Positions 26,925-35,941 of a DNA stretch of 64,000 nucleotides are shown here, one piece after another. The stretch's first letter is position 1; each line of letters begins with the position of its first letter. This DNA comes from Pseudoalteromonas luteoviolacea S2607 (lineage in GTDB: Bacteria > Pseudomonadota > Gammaproteobacteria > Enterobacterales > Alteromonadaceae). The notes beneath the pieces are model-generated. The model saw only the letters and a program-made list of their open reading frames with translations. It was not told the DNA's origin and did no database searches. A program made the position numbers and the translations under genes. The DNA is taken from contig NZ_AUXV01000019.1 of assembly GCF_001625575.1 (NCBI RefSeq), positions 124,001 through 188,000 of the forward strand, given 5' to 3'.

Positions 26925-27087
26925 AGGCTTTTCCTATTTTTAAAGCATAAATTAGTTGTTATCGCTGACAAATACCTAAGTTTAAGCATAGACGATTTGA
27001 ATAAATGTGCGCGATTAGTCATTTTGAACTATTTTAAAATAATGCGTTTTGTTTACTAAAAATTTACTTGGGTGAACGGTTATTGCA

Positions 27088-27471
27088 ATGAATGAATTCC
27101 ACGGAATTTCGGTCACGACTGAAGTGAGAGAGTCGGGTTTATTACTGAGTTTTAAAGCGGTCGGTAAACTGACACATAAAGACTATCTGGTTATATTGCC
27201 AGTGGTGGATCACGCTATTGCTAGAAATCAGCGCCATGCCGTTTATGCACTTATTGACATCACTGAGTTGACTGGGTGGGAGATGGGAGAAGCACTCAAT
27301 GATATGAGAATTGCATTCCAATATAGTGAACAATTTACAAAAACTGCAGTAATTGGCAATAGTCGGTTGCATCGCATTACGTCTACGATTGGTGGGTGGA
27401 TACTTGGCGGACAAACGCGTTATTTTTCTAGAAATAACGCGGCTAAAAGCTGGTTAGAAGCCGCCTCTTAG
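27088..27471 (+). CDS. SpoIIAA/STAS-like small cytoplasmic protein
   Basis: A 127-residue protein with the STAS/SEC14-like (SpoIIAA-like) profile: an N-terminal strand region, VGKLTHKDYLVILPVVDHAI, then YALIDITELTGWEMGEALNDM and IAVIGNSRLHRI-like region (here KTAVIGNSRLHRI) before a final helix. The family is common in proteobacteria with no agreed role; some members bind small lipids. No signal peptide. The upstream gene is divergent; the downstream SDR gene is 122 bases away. Confidence 0.75.
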   Translation: MNEFHGISVTTEVRESGLLLSFKAVGKLTHKDYLVILPVVDHAIARNQRHAVYALIDITELTGWEMGEALNDMRIAFQYSEQFTKTAVIGNSRLHRITSTIGGWILGGQTRYFSRNNAAKSWLEAAS

Positions 27472-27593
27472 GTTTCTGATACCATTATTAAACTTTGTTG
27501 TGCGATTTTATTTCTTCGTTAACTTGAATAGAATTTCTGCCTTATTCAAAATGCATTATAAGAGCGATATGAGTAAACAGAATAGAGGGCTGT

Positions 27594-28292
27594 ATGGCAC
27601 GTGTAATTGTCACAGGAGCGAATAGAGGTATTGGGCTTGCGTTAACAGAGTTATATTTGGCAAATGGCTGGCAGGTGTTGGCTACAGTGAGGGATCCCTC
27701 AAGTGCTGAGGCGCTAATAAAGCTGAGTGAACAAGAAGCAAGCGGTAGTCTGGCGATATACGAGTTGGATGTTGTTAATTATCAACAAGTGAATGCGCTT
27801 GCTCGGACATTGGCTGATGTTCCCATCGACGTAATCATCAATAATGCGGGTCTATACGGGCCAAAGGGTTATGGCTTTGGCAACTGTGATGTCGAAGCAT
27901 GGAGAGAGGTTATGGAAGTCAATGCGATTGCGCCCGCAAAGTTAGCTGAAGCGTTTTATCGTAATTTGCAACTGGGCGAAAAGAAAATATTTGCAGCGCT
28001 TTCTTCAAGAGTTGGCAGTCACACAGAAAATACCAAGGGAGGCGGTTACATTTATCGCAGCTCAAAAGCAGCCTTGAATTCTGTTGTCAAAAGCTTGTCT
28101 AATGATTTGCACGCAGACGGTATCAAAACTGTTGCGTTACATCCCGGTTGGGTTAAAACTGAAATGGGCGGACCCAATGCACTGATTACGGCCCAAGAAT
28201 CAGCAATAGGGCTGAAGAGCGTAATCGATAATCTAACAGATAATGAGAGTGGCAGCTTTATCAGTTACGATGGCAGCAAAATTCCGTGGTAG
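27594..28292 (+). CDS. Short-chain dehydrogenase/reductase (SDR)
   Basis: A 232-residue classical SDR: cofactor motif TGANRGIGLAL (residues 6-16), NNAG at about 83-86, Ser in ALSSRVGS and the catalytic YRSSK (Tyr-x-x-x-Lys), then HPGWVKTEMGG. Variants with the GYIYRSSKAALN stretch are often called C-factor or CsgA-like SDRs. It would oxidise or reduce an alcohol/carbonyl with NAD(P)(H); the substrate is unknown. AGAGGG lies before the ATG. Confidence 0.88.
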   Translation: MARVIVTGANRGIGLALTELYLANGWQVLATVRDPSSAEALIKLSEQEASGSLAIYELDVVNYQQVNALARTLADVPIDVIINNAGLYGPKGYGFGNCDVEAWREVMEVNAIAPAKLAEAFYRNLQLGEKKIFAALSSRVGSHTENTKGGGYIYRSSKAALNSVVKSLSNDLHADGIKTVALHPGWVKTEMGGPNALITAQESAIGLKSVIDNLTDNESGSFISYDGSKIPW

Positions 28293-28532
28293 TGAGTAGC
28301 TGCTTTTGCAGTAGTTTAATGATGGCCTCATTCGCCGATTATTTTGCAAATCAAATAAGTATGGACTGTGACAATAGACAATTCACATCGTAATTTGACT
28401 TTTTATAGAGTAAATCAATATTACAGTAAAGAGCTTACTAGGTGTGGTGTATAACTGATGTAGATCAAGGATGATTTTTGTTCATTGATAATAATGAGAG
28501 TAGACCAATAAATAACTCATAAGGACCTGCCA

Positions 28533-28784
28533 ATGAGCATTGAAAAGCACGACTTATTACATGAATTCCCAGACCATCATCACACCATTCGTCACCTAAA
28601 AATGAATGACACACACTTTGCTAAGTTGTTTAATAAGTACAATGAGCTAGATAAGGAAGTACGCCGTATTGAAGATGGTGTTGAAAATACAACAGACGAG
28701 TATCTAGATACTAAAAAGATGGAGCGTGTACATCTAAAAGATGAGCTATTTGGGTTGATCAAAAAAACAGAGTCAGCGATTTAG
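28533..28784 (+). CDS. YdcH family protein (DUF465)
   Basis: An 83-residue, strongly charged alpha-helical protein. It matches YdcH/DUF465 by the start EKHDLLHEFPDHHHTIRHLKMNDTHF, the central FNKYNELDKEVRRIEDGVE and the end LKDELFGLI. AAGGA precedes the ATG. The family has a short coiled-coil and no assigned function. It stands alone. Confidence 0.9.
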   Translation: MSIEKHDLLHEFPDHHHTIRHLKMNDTHFAKLFNKYNELDKEVRRIEDGVENTTDEYLDTKKMERVHLKDELFGLIKKTESAI

Positions 28785-28836
28785 ACTTTATTAAACAGTC
28801 GCTTTTAACGAACATCCTACGCTTAAGTGTTGTTGT

Positions 28837-28864
28837 AAAAAAAGCCCACTAAGTGGGTGGGCTT
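28837..28864 (-). terminator. Terminator of the secreted small protein gene
   Basis: AAGCCCAC (28842-28849) pairs with GTGGGCTT (28857-28864). On the minus strand the stem is followed by seven T (the A-run at 28837-28843), 19 bases after the stop at 28883. It may also serve the plus-strand YdcH gene. Confidence 0.88.
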
Positions 28865-28882
28865 AAAGTAAGTGCTGGTATA

Positions 28883-29287
28883 TTACTGGCACTTAATAGT
28901 TGCATATAGTTGGTAGCACTGATTCTTGCTGCCAGTGCTTTTATAAACCCAAGACTTTCCGTACCAGTCGTAGTTAGCGTAAGATGACTCATCTTCACCA
29001 CATTTAATAGTGCTACCACTTACTTCTTGATTGTGGCCACGTTCTTCACAAAACTGGTTACCGTTAGTTGGACCAACGAAGAAGCTTTGTAAACGACCAT
29101 TAACCCATACACGCGGGCTGTAATAAGTAACAACACCAGAAGCAAACACTCCTTGGTTAGCAGCGATAGTTACTTCAGCCTTTTCAAAAGCAACTGAGCC
29201 ATTGTCTACATTTTCAAGATTTATTGTTTGTGCAGAAGCAACGCTCGATAGGCCAGCTAGTAGACCCAAAACAATCATTTTGTTCAT
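28883..29287 (-). CDS. Secreted small Cys-containing protein, unknown
   Basis: A 134-residue protein with a clear signal peptide (MNKMIVLGLLAGLSSVASA, cleavage after residue 19). The mature part is about 115 residues and has four Cys (FCEERGH, IKCGED, NQCYQ, IKCQ at the very end) likely forming two disulphides, plus many aromatic residues (YYSPRVWVNGR, YDWYGKSWVY). AAGGA precedes the ATG. I recognise no family. It is monocistronic with its own terminator and looks like an abundant exported protein. Confidence 0.7.
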   Translation of the reverse strand: MNKMIVLGLLAGLSSVASAQTINLENVDNGSVAFEKAEVTIAANQGVFASGVVTYYSPRVWVNGRLQSFFVGPTNGNQFCEERGHNQEVSGSTIKCGEDESSYANYDWYGKSWVYKSTGSKNQCYQLYATIKCQ

Positions 29288-29382
29288 TTCTTTTCCTTAG
29301 TTAGTAGTTGTTTCAAGTCCATTTAACGTGAGCAATGTTGAAGATTAATGTACCTTTTGTGTATTTTTTGTTCGCTTTGGGT

Positions 29383-30720
29383 TTAGTTAAGCTGATCTTT
29401 CAAAATAGCCAAATTATAAAATCCGAATTGACCTAACCTACTCAATGTCGCAAAAGGAAACTTTGGTGCAGGTCTTTGATAGATAGGTAAATCAGGCACA
29501 GCCTGGTCACAAACCATTTGCGCTAACCGATAGGCTGCTTGTGCACTATAGGCAACGCCAGAGCCACAGTAACCAATCGCGTAAGCGATATTGTTTTCAC
29601 AAAATATGTGTGGATGATCGTCTAAGGCAGCGGCAATGTACCCATGCCAATGGTGCTCACATGTTGTTTGCGATAATCCTGGAAAGCTCTTGTTTAAAGC
29701 TGCTATTAAATGCATCCGATACTTTGCTTTATCTTGGTCTTTACCAAACACAGCACCTCGTCCGCCAAATAGCAGGCGGTTATCAGGTAATAATCGGTAG
29801 TAGTATTTTAGCGTGCGAGTGTCCATCATGACTTGGTGAGTTTTTAGGCCTGTTGTTTGTAGTTCGCTTTGAGTCAACGGGCGAGTAACTAATATGCTGC
29901 TTAAGATTGGTAAATAGCGATTATCAACAACGGGGTCTGTTTGTTTACTATTATAGGCATTACCAGCGATGATAATTTTACTTGCCGTTAATTGTGTCTC
30001 ATTGACTTTAAGTTGATAGACCGAGCCGTGTTTACTGAGCTGCTGTGCTAAGCTTTGCTCGAAAAGATCGACACCAGCTTGCTGTACTAACTTTTTATAA
30101 GCGAGCAGTAATTTAAGCGGGTTCAGTCCAAATCCATGTTCTGTTTTGACTGCCCCAAAACTGTCCGGCATATCAATGTATGTTTCGCGCAATTCATCTT
30201 TTGAAATCAAAGAGAGGCTGGTATCTTTCATTACTTTACGGCTGTACTCAAACCCATTTTTGAGCATTGCGAGTGCATTTTCTGAATGTGCAATTTTTAA
30301 ATAGCCATTTGACTGACGGTCACAATCAATTTGATTGCTTTCAATCAACTCATGAACGCGTGTTACTGCGTTATTATATTCTTGATAAACTTGTTGCGCG
30401 GTGCCTTCTCCCCACTTTTTGCTCATTTGTAGGACGCCCAAACGGCCGGAAGATGGTAAAGCGAAGCCTGCGTTTCTAGCACTGGCCCCAAAACCTACTT
30501 GGTTTGCTTCTACAACACACACCTTTTTGTTGAACTGTGTCGCGAGATAAAAAGCGCTCAATAAACCTGTAAAGCCTCCGCCAATGACAATAACATCATA
30601 GGTTTGATCTTTTTGTGGGGGAGGTGTTGGCATGCCCAGTTGCGCTGTAGTGGCCCAATAACTCGGTGCAAATGCCTCGCCTTGGCAGTTGGGTGCGTAT
30701 AGCGGATCGTAAATACTCAT
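29383..30720 (-). CDS. FAD-dependent amine/amino-acid oxidoreductase (DAO family)
   Basis: A 445-residue flavoenzyme. The N-terminal dinucleotide motif is YDVIVIGGGFTGLLSA (about 42-57), followed by VVEANQVGFGASARNAGF, typical of DadA/PuuB-like proteins, and a C-terminal GYCGSGVAYSAQAAYRLA flavin contact. Proteins starting with YDPLYAP...SYW-type segments resemble gamma-glutamylputrescine oxidase. It would oxidise a secondary amine or amino acid. It overlaps the upstream GNAT gene by 4 bases (ATGA), so the two products may act in one pathway. Substrate unproven. Confidence 0.85.
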   Translation of the reverse strand: MSIYDPLYAPNCQGEAFAPSYWATTAQLGMPTPPPQKDQTYDVIVIGGGFTGLLSAFYLATQFNKKVCVVEANQVGFGASARNAGFALPSSGRLGVLQMSKKWGEGTAQQVYQEYNNAVTRVHELIESNQIDCDRQSNGYLKIAHSENALAMLKNGFEYSRKVMKDTSLSLISKDELRETYIDMPDSFGAVKTEHGFGLNPLKLLLAYKKLVQQAGVDLFEQSLAQQLSKHGSVYQLKVNETQLTASKIIIAGNAYNSKQTDPVVDNRYLPILSSILVTRPLTQSELQTTGLKTHQVMMDTRTLKYYYRLLPDNRLLFGGRGAVFGKDQDKAKYRMHLIAALNKSFPGLSQTTCEHHWHGYIAAALDDHPHIFCENNIAYAIGYCGSGVAYSAQAAYRLAQMVCDQAVPDLPIYQRPAPKFPFATLSRLGQFGFYNLAILKDQLN

Positions 30721-31277
30721 GACAGCGTTAATACCATTTCAGCGGCTTGGCAGTGACAATCATTGCCACATATAGGGCACTCATAACCTTCATTTATACA
30801 GTTTTCTAGCCACCTGTCTTCGTGAAGCTTAACTAACACGCCTCCTGCCTTAGAAAAGTATTTCACGGCTCCATTTCCTGGGCTTTGTTTCCACAGGTGC
30901 GCTATTCCAGCCTTCGCACCTTGCTGTTTTAATATACGTATCGAAGCGCTCAAAAGCTTTGGGCCAATTCCACTTCCCTGTGCGTCTGGATGTATTGCAA
31001 TGCATTTGAAATAAGCCATCTCAGCACGATTAACAGGCCACTTTTCGGGGGTACACCATTTGTCAATTGGCCATTGGCCTGCGCTGTAAGTGAGCCTGAA
31101 GCCTATCACTTGCGCCTCTTCATTCACTGCAACAAAAGAGGCGTTCAGTCCGCTTTTGAGACCCATCTTATAAAATTTTTTCAGTTTGTCTTTGTCTAGA
31201 TAATTTTCGCCGTGTACCAAATTTCCTAACTGAATTACTTGGGAAAAATGTTGTGCTTCTAATTGCTCAATTTTCAT
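30717..31277 (-). CDS. GNAT N-acetyltransferase with a C-terminal Cys cluster
   Basis: A 186-residue acetyltransferase with the acetyl-CoA loop IHPDAQGSGIGPKLLSASI (about 94-112). After the domain, the tail contains CPICGNDCHC, four Cys and a His that could bind a metal as a small zinc-knuckle. It begins the two-gene unit with the FAD oxidase (ATGA overlap). The pair suggests acetylation and oxidation of an amine or amino acid, but nothing in the sequence names the substrate. Confidence 0.78.
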   Translation of the reverse strand: MKIEQLEAQHFSQVIQLGNLVHGENYLDKDKLKKFYKMGLKSGLNASFVAVNEEAQVIGFRLTYSAGQWPIDKWCTPEKWPVNRAEMAYFKCIAIHPDAQGSGIGPKLLSASIRILKQQGAKAGIAHLWKQSPGNGAVKYFSKAGGVLVKLHEDRWLENCINEGYECPICGNDCHCQAAEMVLTLS

Positions 31278-31371
31278 GACGGTAGTTTGTTCTTTTTATT
31301 AATAATATTTCCTTATTTTGCAGTACAAATGGCAGGAATCAAGTTTCCATTTGTATAAAAATTAGGTAAAT

Positions 31372-31395
31372 CACATTGACAGCGATGTCAATGTG
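31372..31395. promoter_or_regulatory. 24-base palindrome upstream of the chitinase, NagR-like operator
   Basis: CACATTGACA and TGTCAATGTG are perfect inverted arms around GCGA. The centre GACAGCGATGTC closely resembles the operator I recall for the LacI-family N-acetylglucosamine regulator NagR of Shewanella-type bacteria (GACA-x-CG-x-TGTC). It contains a perfect TTGACA promoter box and lies 133 bases before the GH19 start. Assignment to NagR is inference. Confidence 0.55.
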
Positions 31396-31402
31396 TAATA
31401 TT

Positions 31403-31440
31403 TGTTAAATTGATGATTTTTGATATTCATCAATTTAACA
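31403..31440. repeat. AT-rich 14-base inverted repeat in the chitinase leader
   Basis: TGTTAAATTGATGA (31403-31416) is perfectly complementary to 31427-31440, with a 10-base loop. It lies just downstream of the operator-like palindrome and would form a hairpin in the leader RNA or serve as a second protein-binding palindrome. Confidence 0.6.
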
Positions 31441-31527
31441 GCCAATAAGCAACCGCAAATTGGTAACTGAAAACGATAAAAATTGACTTTCAAATTCAAT
31501 AATTTCAACAACATGTAAAGGTAAATT

Positions 31528-32997
31528 ATGAATAATTCAAATGCTAAGGTAGGCAAGTTTGCTAGGCTCGCGATGCTTTGCGCGCCTGTATTGTGTGCAA
31601 GCACCTTTGTTCAAGCTATGAACGTGCAGCCTGATCCAAATAATCCAAATGGCTATCTTGTTTCTCGCGCTGACCTAAATGCGGCCGAACAAGCTCTAAC
31701 GTCTGACCCTATGTATGCAATTTGGTCAAAAGCGCTCGAAACACGCAGCAATACGATTGTAGAAGCTATTGTGCCTGGTGCCGCATCTAATCCTGAGAAT
31801 GTAAAACGTGTAGAGCGTGTGTTTGGCCAGGCCCAATGGGACTTCTTAACGCAAATGGCTGCACCAGAGTATACTTACACTCGCTTCTTACGTGCTATTG
31901 GTAAATTCCCTGCATTTTGTGGCACTTATACGGATGGGCGTAATTCAGACGCAATTTGTAAAAAGTCTATCGTGACTGCATTTGCTCATTTTGCTCAGGA
32001 AACCGGTGGCCATATCTCTAAGGACAACACTTCAGACAATCCAAACGGCTTAGAAGAATGGCAACAAGCATTGGTTCATGTTCGAGAAATGGGATGGTCA
32101 GAAGGTCAAGGAGGTTATCGCACTGGATGTGGCCAAAATGACTGGCAAAACCGTCGCTGGCCATGTGGGGCTGGACAAGGGTATTTTGGCCGAGGTGCGA
32201 AGCAGCTGTCATATCATTTTAACTATGGCATGTTTTCAGAAGTGATGTTTGACGGTGATGCGACTGTACTGCTGAATGATCCTGGTCGAGTCGCTGATTC
32301 TTGGCTTAACTTAGCATCGGCTATATGGTTCTTTTTAACACCTCAAGCACCAAAGCCTGCAATGCTACATGTAATAGATAGAACATGGGTCCCTTCTCAA
32401 GTAGAACTTAATGCAGGAATTGGCTACGGCTTTGGTACTACGATTAATGTAATTAATGGCGGTATTGAGTGTGGTGAGCACAATCGATATAAAGGGCAGC
32501 CCGTAAACCGTATTAGATACTGGGAAGGGTTATCGCACTATTACAACATACCTATCGAAACAGACGAAGAAAACACATGTTGGCAGCAAACACCGTTTGG
32601 TAGCCTTAATCTAGATGGCGCCAATGGCGTACTGTATACAAACTGGGAAGCAAACTGGGCGCATTATTCTGACAGGCCAGGAGGACATTCGTTTGAATGT
32701 AAACTGGTCGGTTATCAAACTGCATACTCTGCTTTGGTACCTGGGGATTATGAAAAGTGCGTCACCAATTTTTATCAATCTCATACAGGCTGGCCAAGTG
32801 TAACTGCCGTAGATACTCTACCGCCGGTTGATGACAAACCGCCTGTAGGAGGCGTCAAAGCTTGGAGCGCCACTAAGGTTTACTTAAAAGGTGACAAAGC
32901 CAGTCATGAAGGCCGTATATATGAAGCTAAGTGGTGGACGAAAGGTAATACGCCAAGTCCGACTAATTCAAATGGCCCTTGGAAGTTAATGCCTTAA
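31528..32997 (+). CDS. Secreted GH19 chitinase with C-terminal chitin-binding domain
   Basis: A 489-residue exported enzyme. Signal peptide to about residue 30 (FVQA). The GH19 domain contains the catalytic acid Glu158 in AHFAQETGGH and the family hallmark GYFGRGAKQLSYHFNYG (218 onward), plus INGGIECG. The C-terminal 46 residues (KAWSATKVYLKGDKAS to KWWTKGNTPS and GPWKLM) form a CBM5/12-type chitin-binding domain after a Pro-rich linker. It cleaves chitin by inversion outside the cell. Regulation by a NagR-like site is suggested upstream. Followed by a strong terminator. Confidence 0.93.
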   Translation: MNNSNAKVGKFARLAMLCAPVLCASTFVQAMNVQPDPNNPNGYLVSRADLNAAEQALTSDPMYAIWSKALETRSNTIVEAIVPGAASNPENVKRVERVFGQAQWDFLTQMAAPEYTYTRFLRAIGKFPAFCGTYTDGRNSDAICKKSIVTAFAHFAQETGGHISKDNTSDNPNGLEEWQQALVHVREMGWSEGQGGYRTGCGQNDWQNRRWPCGAGQGYFGRGAKQLSYHFNYGMFSEVMFDGDATVLLNDPGRVADSWLNLASAIWFFLTPQAPKPAMLHVIDRTWVPSQVELNAGIGYGFGTTINVINGGIECGEHNRYKGQPVNRIRYWEGLSHYYNIPIETDEENTCWQQTPFGSLNLDGANGVLYTNWEANWAHYSDRPGGHSFECKLVGYQTAYSALVPGDYEKCVTNFYQSHTGWPSVTAVDTLPPVDDKPPVGGVKAWSATKVYLKGDKASHEGRIYEAKWWTKGNTPSPTNSNGPWKLMP

Positions 32998-33001
32998 TAA
33001 T

Positions 33002-33033
33002 ATTAGGGGGAAACCAACAGGTTTCCCCCTAAT
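33002..33033. terminator. Strong bidirectional terminator after the chitinase
   Basis: A 14-base perfect stem (ATTAGGGGGAAACC with GGTTTCCCCCTAAT), loop AACA, then a T-rich stretch. Lies between the convergent stops at 32997 and 33041. Confidence 0.9.
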
Positions 33034-33040
33034 TTAGTTT

Positions 33041-34396
33041 TTAAAGCTCTTTAGCAATTATTGAATAAATTGCCGCGCCATCATATAGTTTTGACTCTAC
33101 ACGCTTTTCAAAGCTCTCTTGGCCTTGTAGCATGATCTCTCTCATATCTTCAAAGTTCAGTTCAGAATTCAGGGCAAACAATGTCACATCTAGAGAAATA
33201 CTCAAAGGTGTAACGCTATCTTCAGGGACAATGTCTCCAAACATTAAGTTAGGTATTGTGTCATCACCATCTGTAATAAACTGCCATTTTGCCGTGCCTT
33301 GCTGTGCGTCTTCCCAGTCTAAAGTAAAGTTAACGGCGTTAATCCTGTCATCTGCATCACTAAAGTTAATCACCGCAACATCGGTGCTGCTTTCATCAGC
33401 CATTGACTCAGCCAACCTTAGATAACCGCGAGCGAGTGACTCATCATCGGCAATATGAGATGCAATCGCAACTTTACCTTCATTGTCTACCCTATTGATC
33501 GCATAAGAGTTTGTTGTCACTGAAACGCCAAACCCATTCGATTCATCAATTCTAGACGTCGACAGGTAATTTACGGTGTTAAGGTCTTTGAATATAACAA
33601 GCGCATTTTGGTCTTTATAAGACGCGTGATTATAGCGCGCTTCATTGACGTGTTCGTTGTACACGCTTATGTTACCAGCATACGCAGACAATGATATCAG
33701 CTCTCTTGGTTCAAAGGTGTGGTCACCAAAATCTATTATTGTCCCTTCAGCTGTAAACTGCGCATCTGAAAGGGCAATTGTGGCGGGCTTGGAAGTATCA
33801 AAAATGGCACCTTTGCGCGTATCTTCATATCGAGTAAATAATAATTGTTGCTGATCTTCTACACACAGACTGGTTTCGTCGTTTGCCTGGCCAAGAAGTA
33901 TCGGCTCTACACTCGCACCATAAAGTTCAGAATCTGGTGTCTCAGCGCGCAGCGTCTCTAGATTGTAATTAATCGCATTACAGCCGCAATCATCGTAATT
34001 CTTAAAGACCAAGGCATCTACTTCAAAACCATTGCTAATATTTAATACGGACTGTATCTGCAGGTACTTGTCGCCTTTATCATCAACGGACCTGTACACA
34101 AAAGAAGCATGCTGAGCATCGGAAGGGATTGTGGATTCTAGCGTTCCATCAGCTTGCGTTTGTGCGCTGGATATAAACTCTCCATTGGCTCTGTGAAATA
34201 CAACATCAGCGACAATGGGTGAATTACCGCATGTATTTTGTTGGAGTGCTTTTAATGAGAGCGTTGAAAAGACGATAGGAGTGGGATCCGGCCTATCAAT
34301 AGTTGGTGGCGTTTCACTGTTATTGCCGCCACCACATCCTGTTAAAGACAGCGCAGCAGCTGTGGCCAAAAATAATCCGTTGTATTTTAACTTCAT
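33041..34396 (-). CDS. Secreted lipoprotein of unknown function
   Basis: About 451 residues from the ATG at 34396 (AGGAA upstream); a longer frame has no signal sequence in front. Signal peptide MKLKYNGLFLATAAALSLTGC ends in a lipobox, followed by GGGNNSETPP linker. The mature protein has an Ig-like or carboxypeptidase-regulatory-like N-terminal segment (ADVVFHRANGEFISSAQTQA...), a CGC pair and many beta-strand-like stretches; no enzyme motif found. It is convergent with the chitinase. An envelope-anchored beta-rich protein is all that can be said. Confidence 0.7.
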   Translation of the reverse strand: MKLKYNGLFLATAAALSLTGCGGGNNSETPPTIDRPDPTPIVFSTLSLKALQQNTCGNSPIVADVVFHRANGEFISSAQTQADGTLESTIPSDAQHASFVYRSVDDKGDKYLQIQSVLNISNGFEVDALVFKNYDDCGCNAINYNLETLRAETPDSELYGASVEPILLGQANDETSLCVEDQQQLLFTRYEDTRKGAIFDTSKPATIALSDAQFTAEGTIIDFGDHTFEPRELISLSAYAGNISVYNEHVNEARYNHASYKDQNALVIFKDLNTVNYLSTSRIDESNGFGVSVTTNSYAINRVDNEGKVAIASHIADDESLARGYLRLAESMADESSTDVAVINFSDADDRINAVNFTLDWEDAQQGTAKWQFITDGDDTIPNLMFGDIVPEDSVTPLSISLDVTLFALNSELNFEDMREIMLQGQESFEKRVESKLYDGAAIYSIIAKEL

Positions 34397-34558
34397 GGTA
34401 CAGTTCCTTTCGTAGTAATTAATTTCCCAAATTGGAACCATACATGAAGTTGGATTATTTTTGAACATAAATCAGATGTTTATAAAAAATAACATATAAT
34501 CTGAACTTATAAGAGCCAAATCTAACTCGCAAAATTTGGCCCGAGCTCTCTGTGCTAT

Positions 34559-35941
34559 TTAATTTAAGAGTGTTTCAAGCCGCACATGCCCAGCATCATC
34601 AGCATACTTGAATATAAAATCTTCTTTTCCGTTACCGTCGATGTCTACTAAGACGATATCATTGGCATTTTCGGGGAGTTTTTTGTTGATTTTCTTGCGC
34701 TCTGCTTTGAGCAAATTTTCACTCGCACCGTAGTAAATATTGAGTGTCTTATCTCCTGATTTGAAGACAATGTCGTGTTTTTTGTCGCCATTGAGGTCGC
34801 CAGTATAAAAGGGGATCCCACGCATAGAGCGTTTCATGTCTATTTCTAATTCCACTTCTTTTTCTGTGCTTGGCTTTTTTGCAAACAGAGTATGTGGATG
34901 CTGTTTAAAAAAGTGCATTTCCACATCAACATCAGCCTTACCTCCACCGAGTGCCATCGCAGCAATTGTAGTGAGCCCAATATCGACACTGAGTGTTTGT
35001 AAATCGAGTAAACCGTCTCCGTCAAAATCATGCTCTATTCGCATTCCTCCCGCACCAATAGTGTGTGGTAGCTTGATTGCTCCTGAATTAAACCCTTTTG
35101 GTTGACCTAAATACAGGTCATAATCAATTTTGGCTTCTAGCCCTGAAATCCCCTCCGTAATTGGGCGGGTTCTAGTAATAAGATCTAAATGACCATCTTT
35201 ATTAATATCAAGTAGTTCATGGGTTGTACGTATAGCATTATTGTCTGTTTTACCGAAAGAAGTAGGTAGGTAAATATGCTCTACCTCATTGTTGAAGCCC
35301 GTCTTGTTTGCATAGAGGACCGAAATATTCTCACGAGTTCGAAATACCAGATCAAGCTTACCATCTTGGTCAAAGTCATGAACGGTTGGGAGGGAGTTGA
35401 AGTTTGTGCTTACTTCCATTCTATCGCTGTAATTATGAGATCTGAGAGGCAGTAAGTATTTAAAGTGATGTCTGTTAAATGTACCGTCAGACTGCTGAAT
35501 ATACAATTCACTGTGTGTAAACCCAGGAAGATAAATATCACTTAGGCCATCGTTGTTTGCATCCAACATAAAATCAATTTTTTTGAAGTCGTCTACTTGT
35601 AAGCGGGTTAGTAAACTCTCTGAATTGACAATGCGTGTCGCATCTTTATGCGTAGCGAGATAAACACCTTTGTCATCAATAATAAAAGCCTGCACATTTT
35701 GATGGCCTGCAATACGACCAAAATGAAACCCTTTAGAACTTTTATTCGCTTGGATCACCGTCGATTGGCCATTGTTCAATTCAATACGCTCTAATTGCTT
35801 GGCGTCTTTATTTAATGCAAACACAATTTCTGAGTCTGTAAGTTGTAAAGGGCTTTTAGTTTTTAGCTTTAAAGACATAGGGGACGCATGTAACTGGCCG
35901 GCGATGATAAAGCTAACTGCAAGTAGCAATTTTGATTTCAT
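34559..35941 (-). CDS. Secreted FG-GAP/VCBS repeat protein
   Basis: About 460 residues from the ATG at 35941, which has GAGGAAC six bases upstream. A signal peptide (MKSKLLLAVSFIIAGQLHA) precedes a body with at least six Asp-rich calcium-binding repeats of DxDxDGxxD type (DANNDGLSDI, DFDQDGKLDL, DINKDGHLDL, DFDGDGLLDL, DLNGDKKHDI, DIDGNGKEDF), forming a beta-propeller of integrin-like repeats. Such proteins are extracellular and bind polymers, surfaces or partner proteins. No enzymatic domain. Between the lipoprotein (minus) and the divergent methyltransferase gene. The intergenic stretch 35942-36242 shows only a leader. Confidence 0.8.
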   Translation of the reverse strand: MKSKLLLAVSFIIAGQLHASPMSLKLKTKSPLQLTDSEIVFALNKDAKQLERIELNNGQSTVIQANKSSKGFHFGRIAGHQNVQAFIIDDKGVYLATHKDATRIVNSESLLTRLQVDDFKKIDFMLDANNDGLSDIYLPGFTHSELYIQQSDGTFNRHHFKYLLPLRSHNYSDRMEVSTNFNSLPTVHDFDQDGKLDLVFRTRENISVLYANKTGFNNEVEHIYLPTSFGKTDNNAIRTTHELLDINKDGHLDLITRTRPITEGISGLEAKIDYDLYLGQPKGFNSGAIKLPHTIGAGGMRIEHDFDGDGLLDLQTLSVDIGLTTIAAMALGGGKADVDVEMHFFKQHPHTLFAKKPSTEKEVELEIDMKRSMRGIPFYTGDLNGDKKHDIVFKSGDKTLNIYYGASENLLKAERKKINKKLPENANDIVLVDIDGNGKEDFIFKYADDAGHVRLETLLN

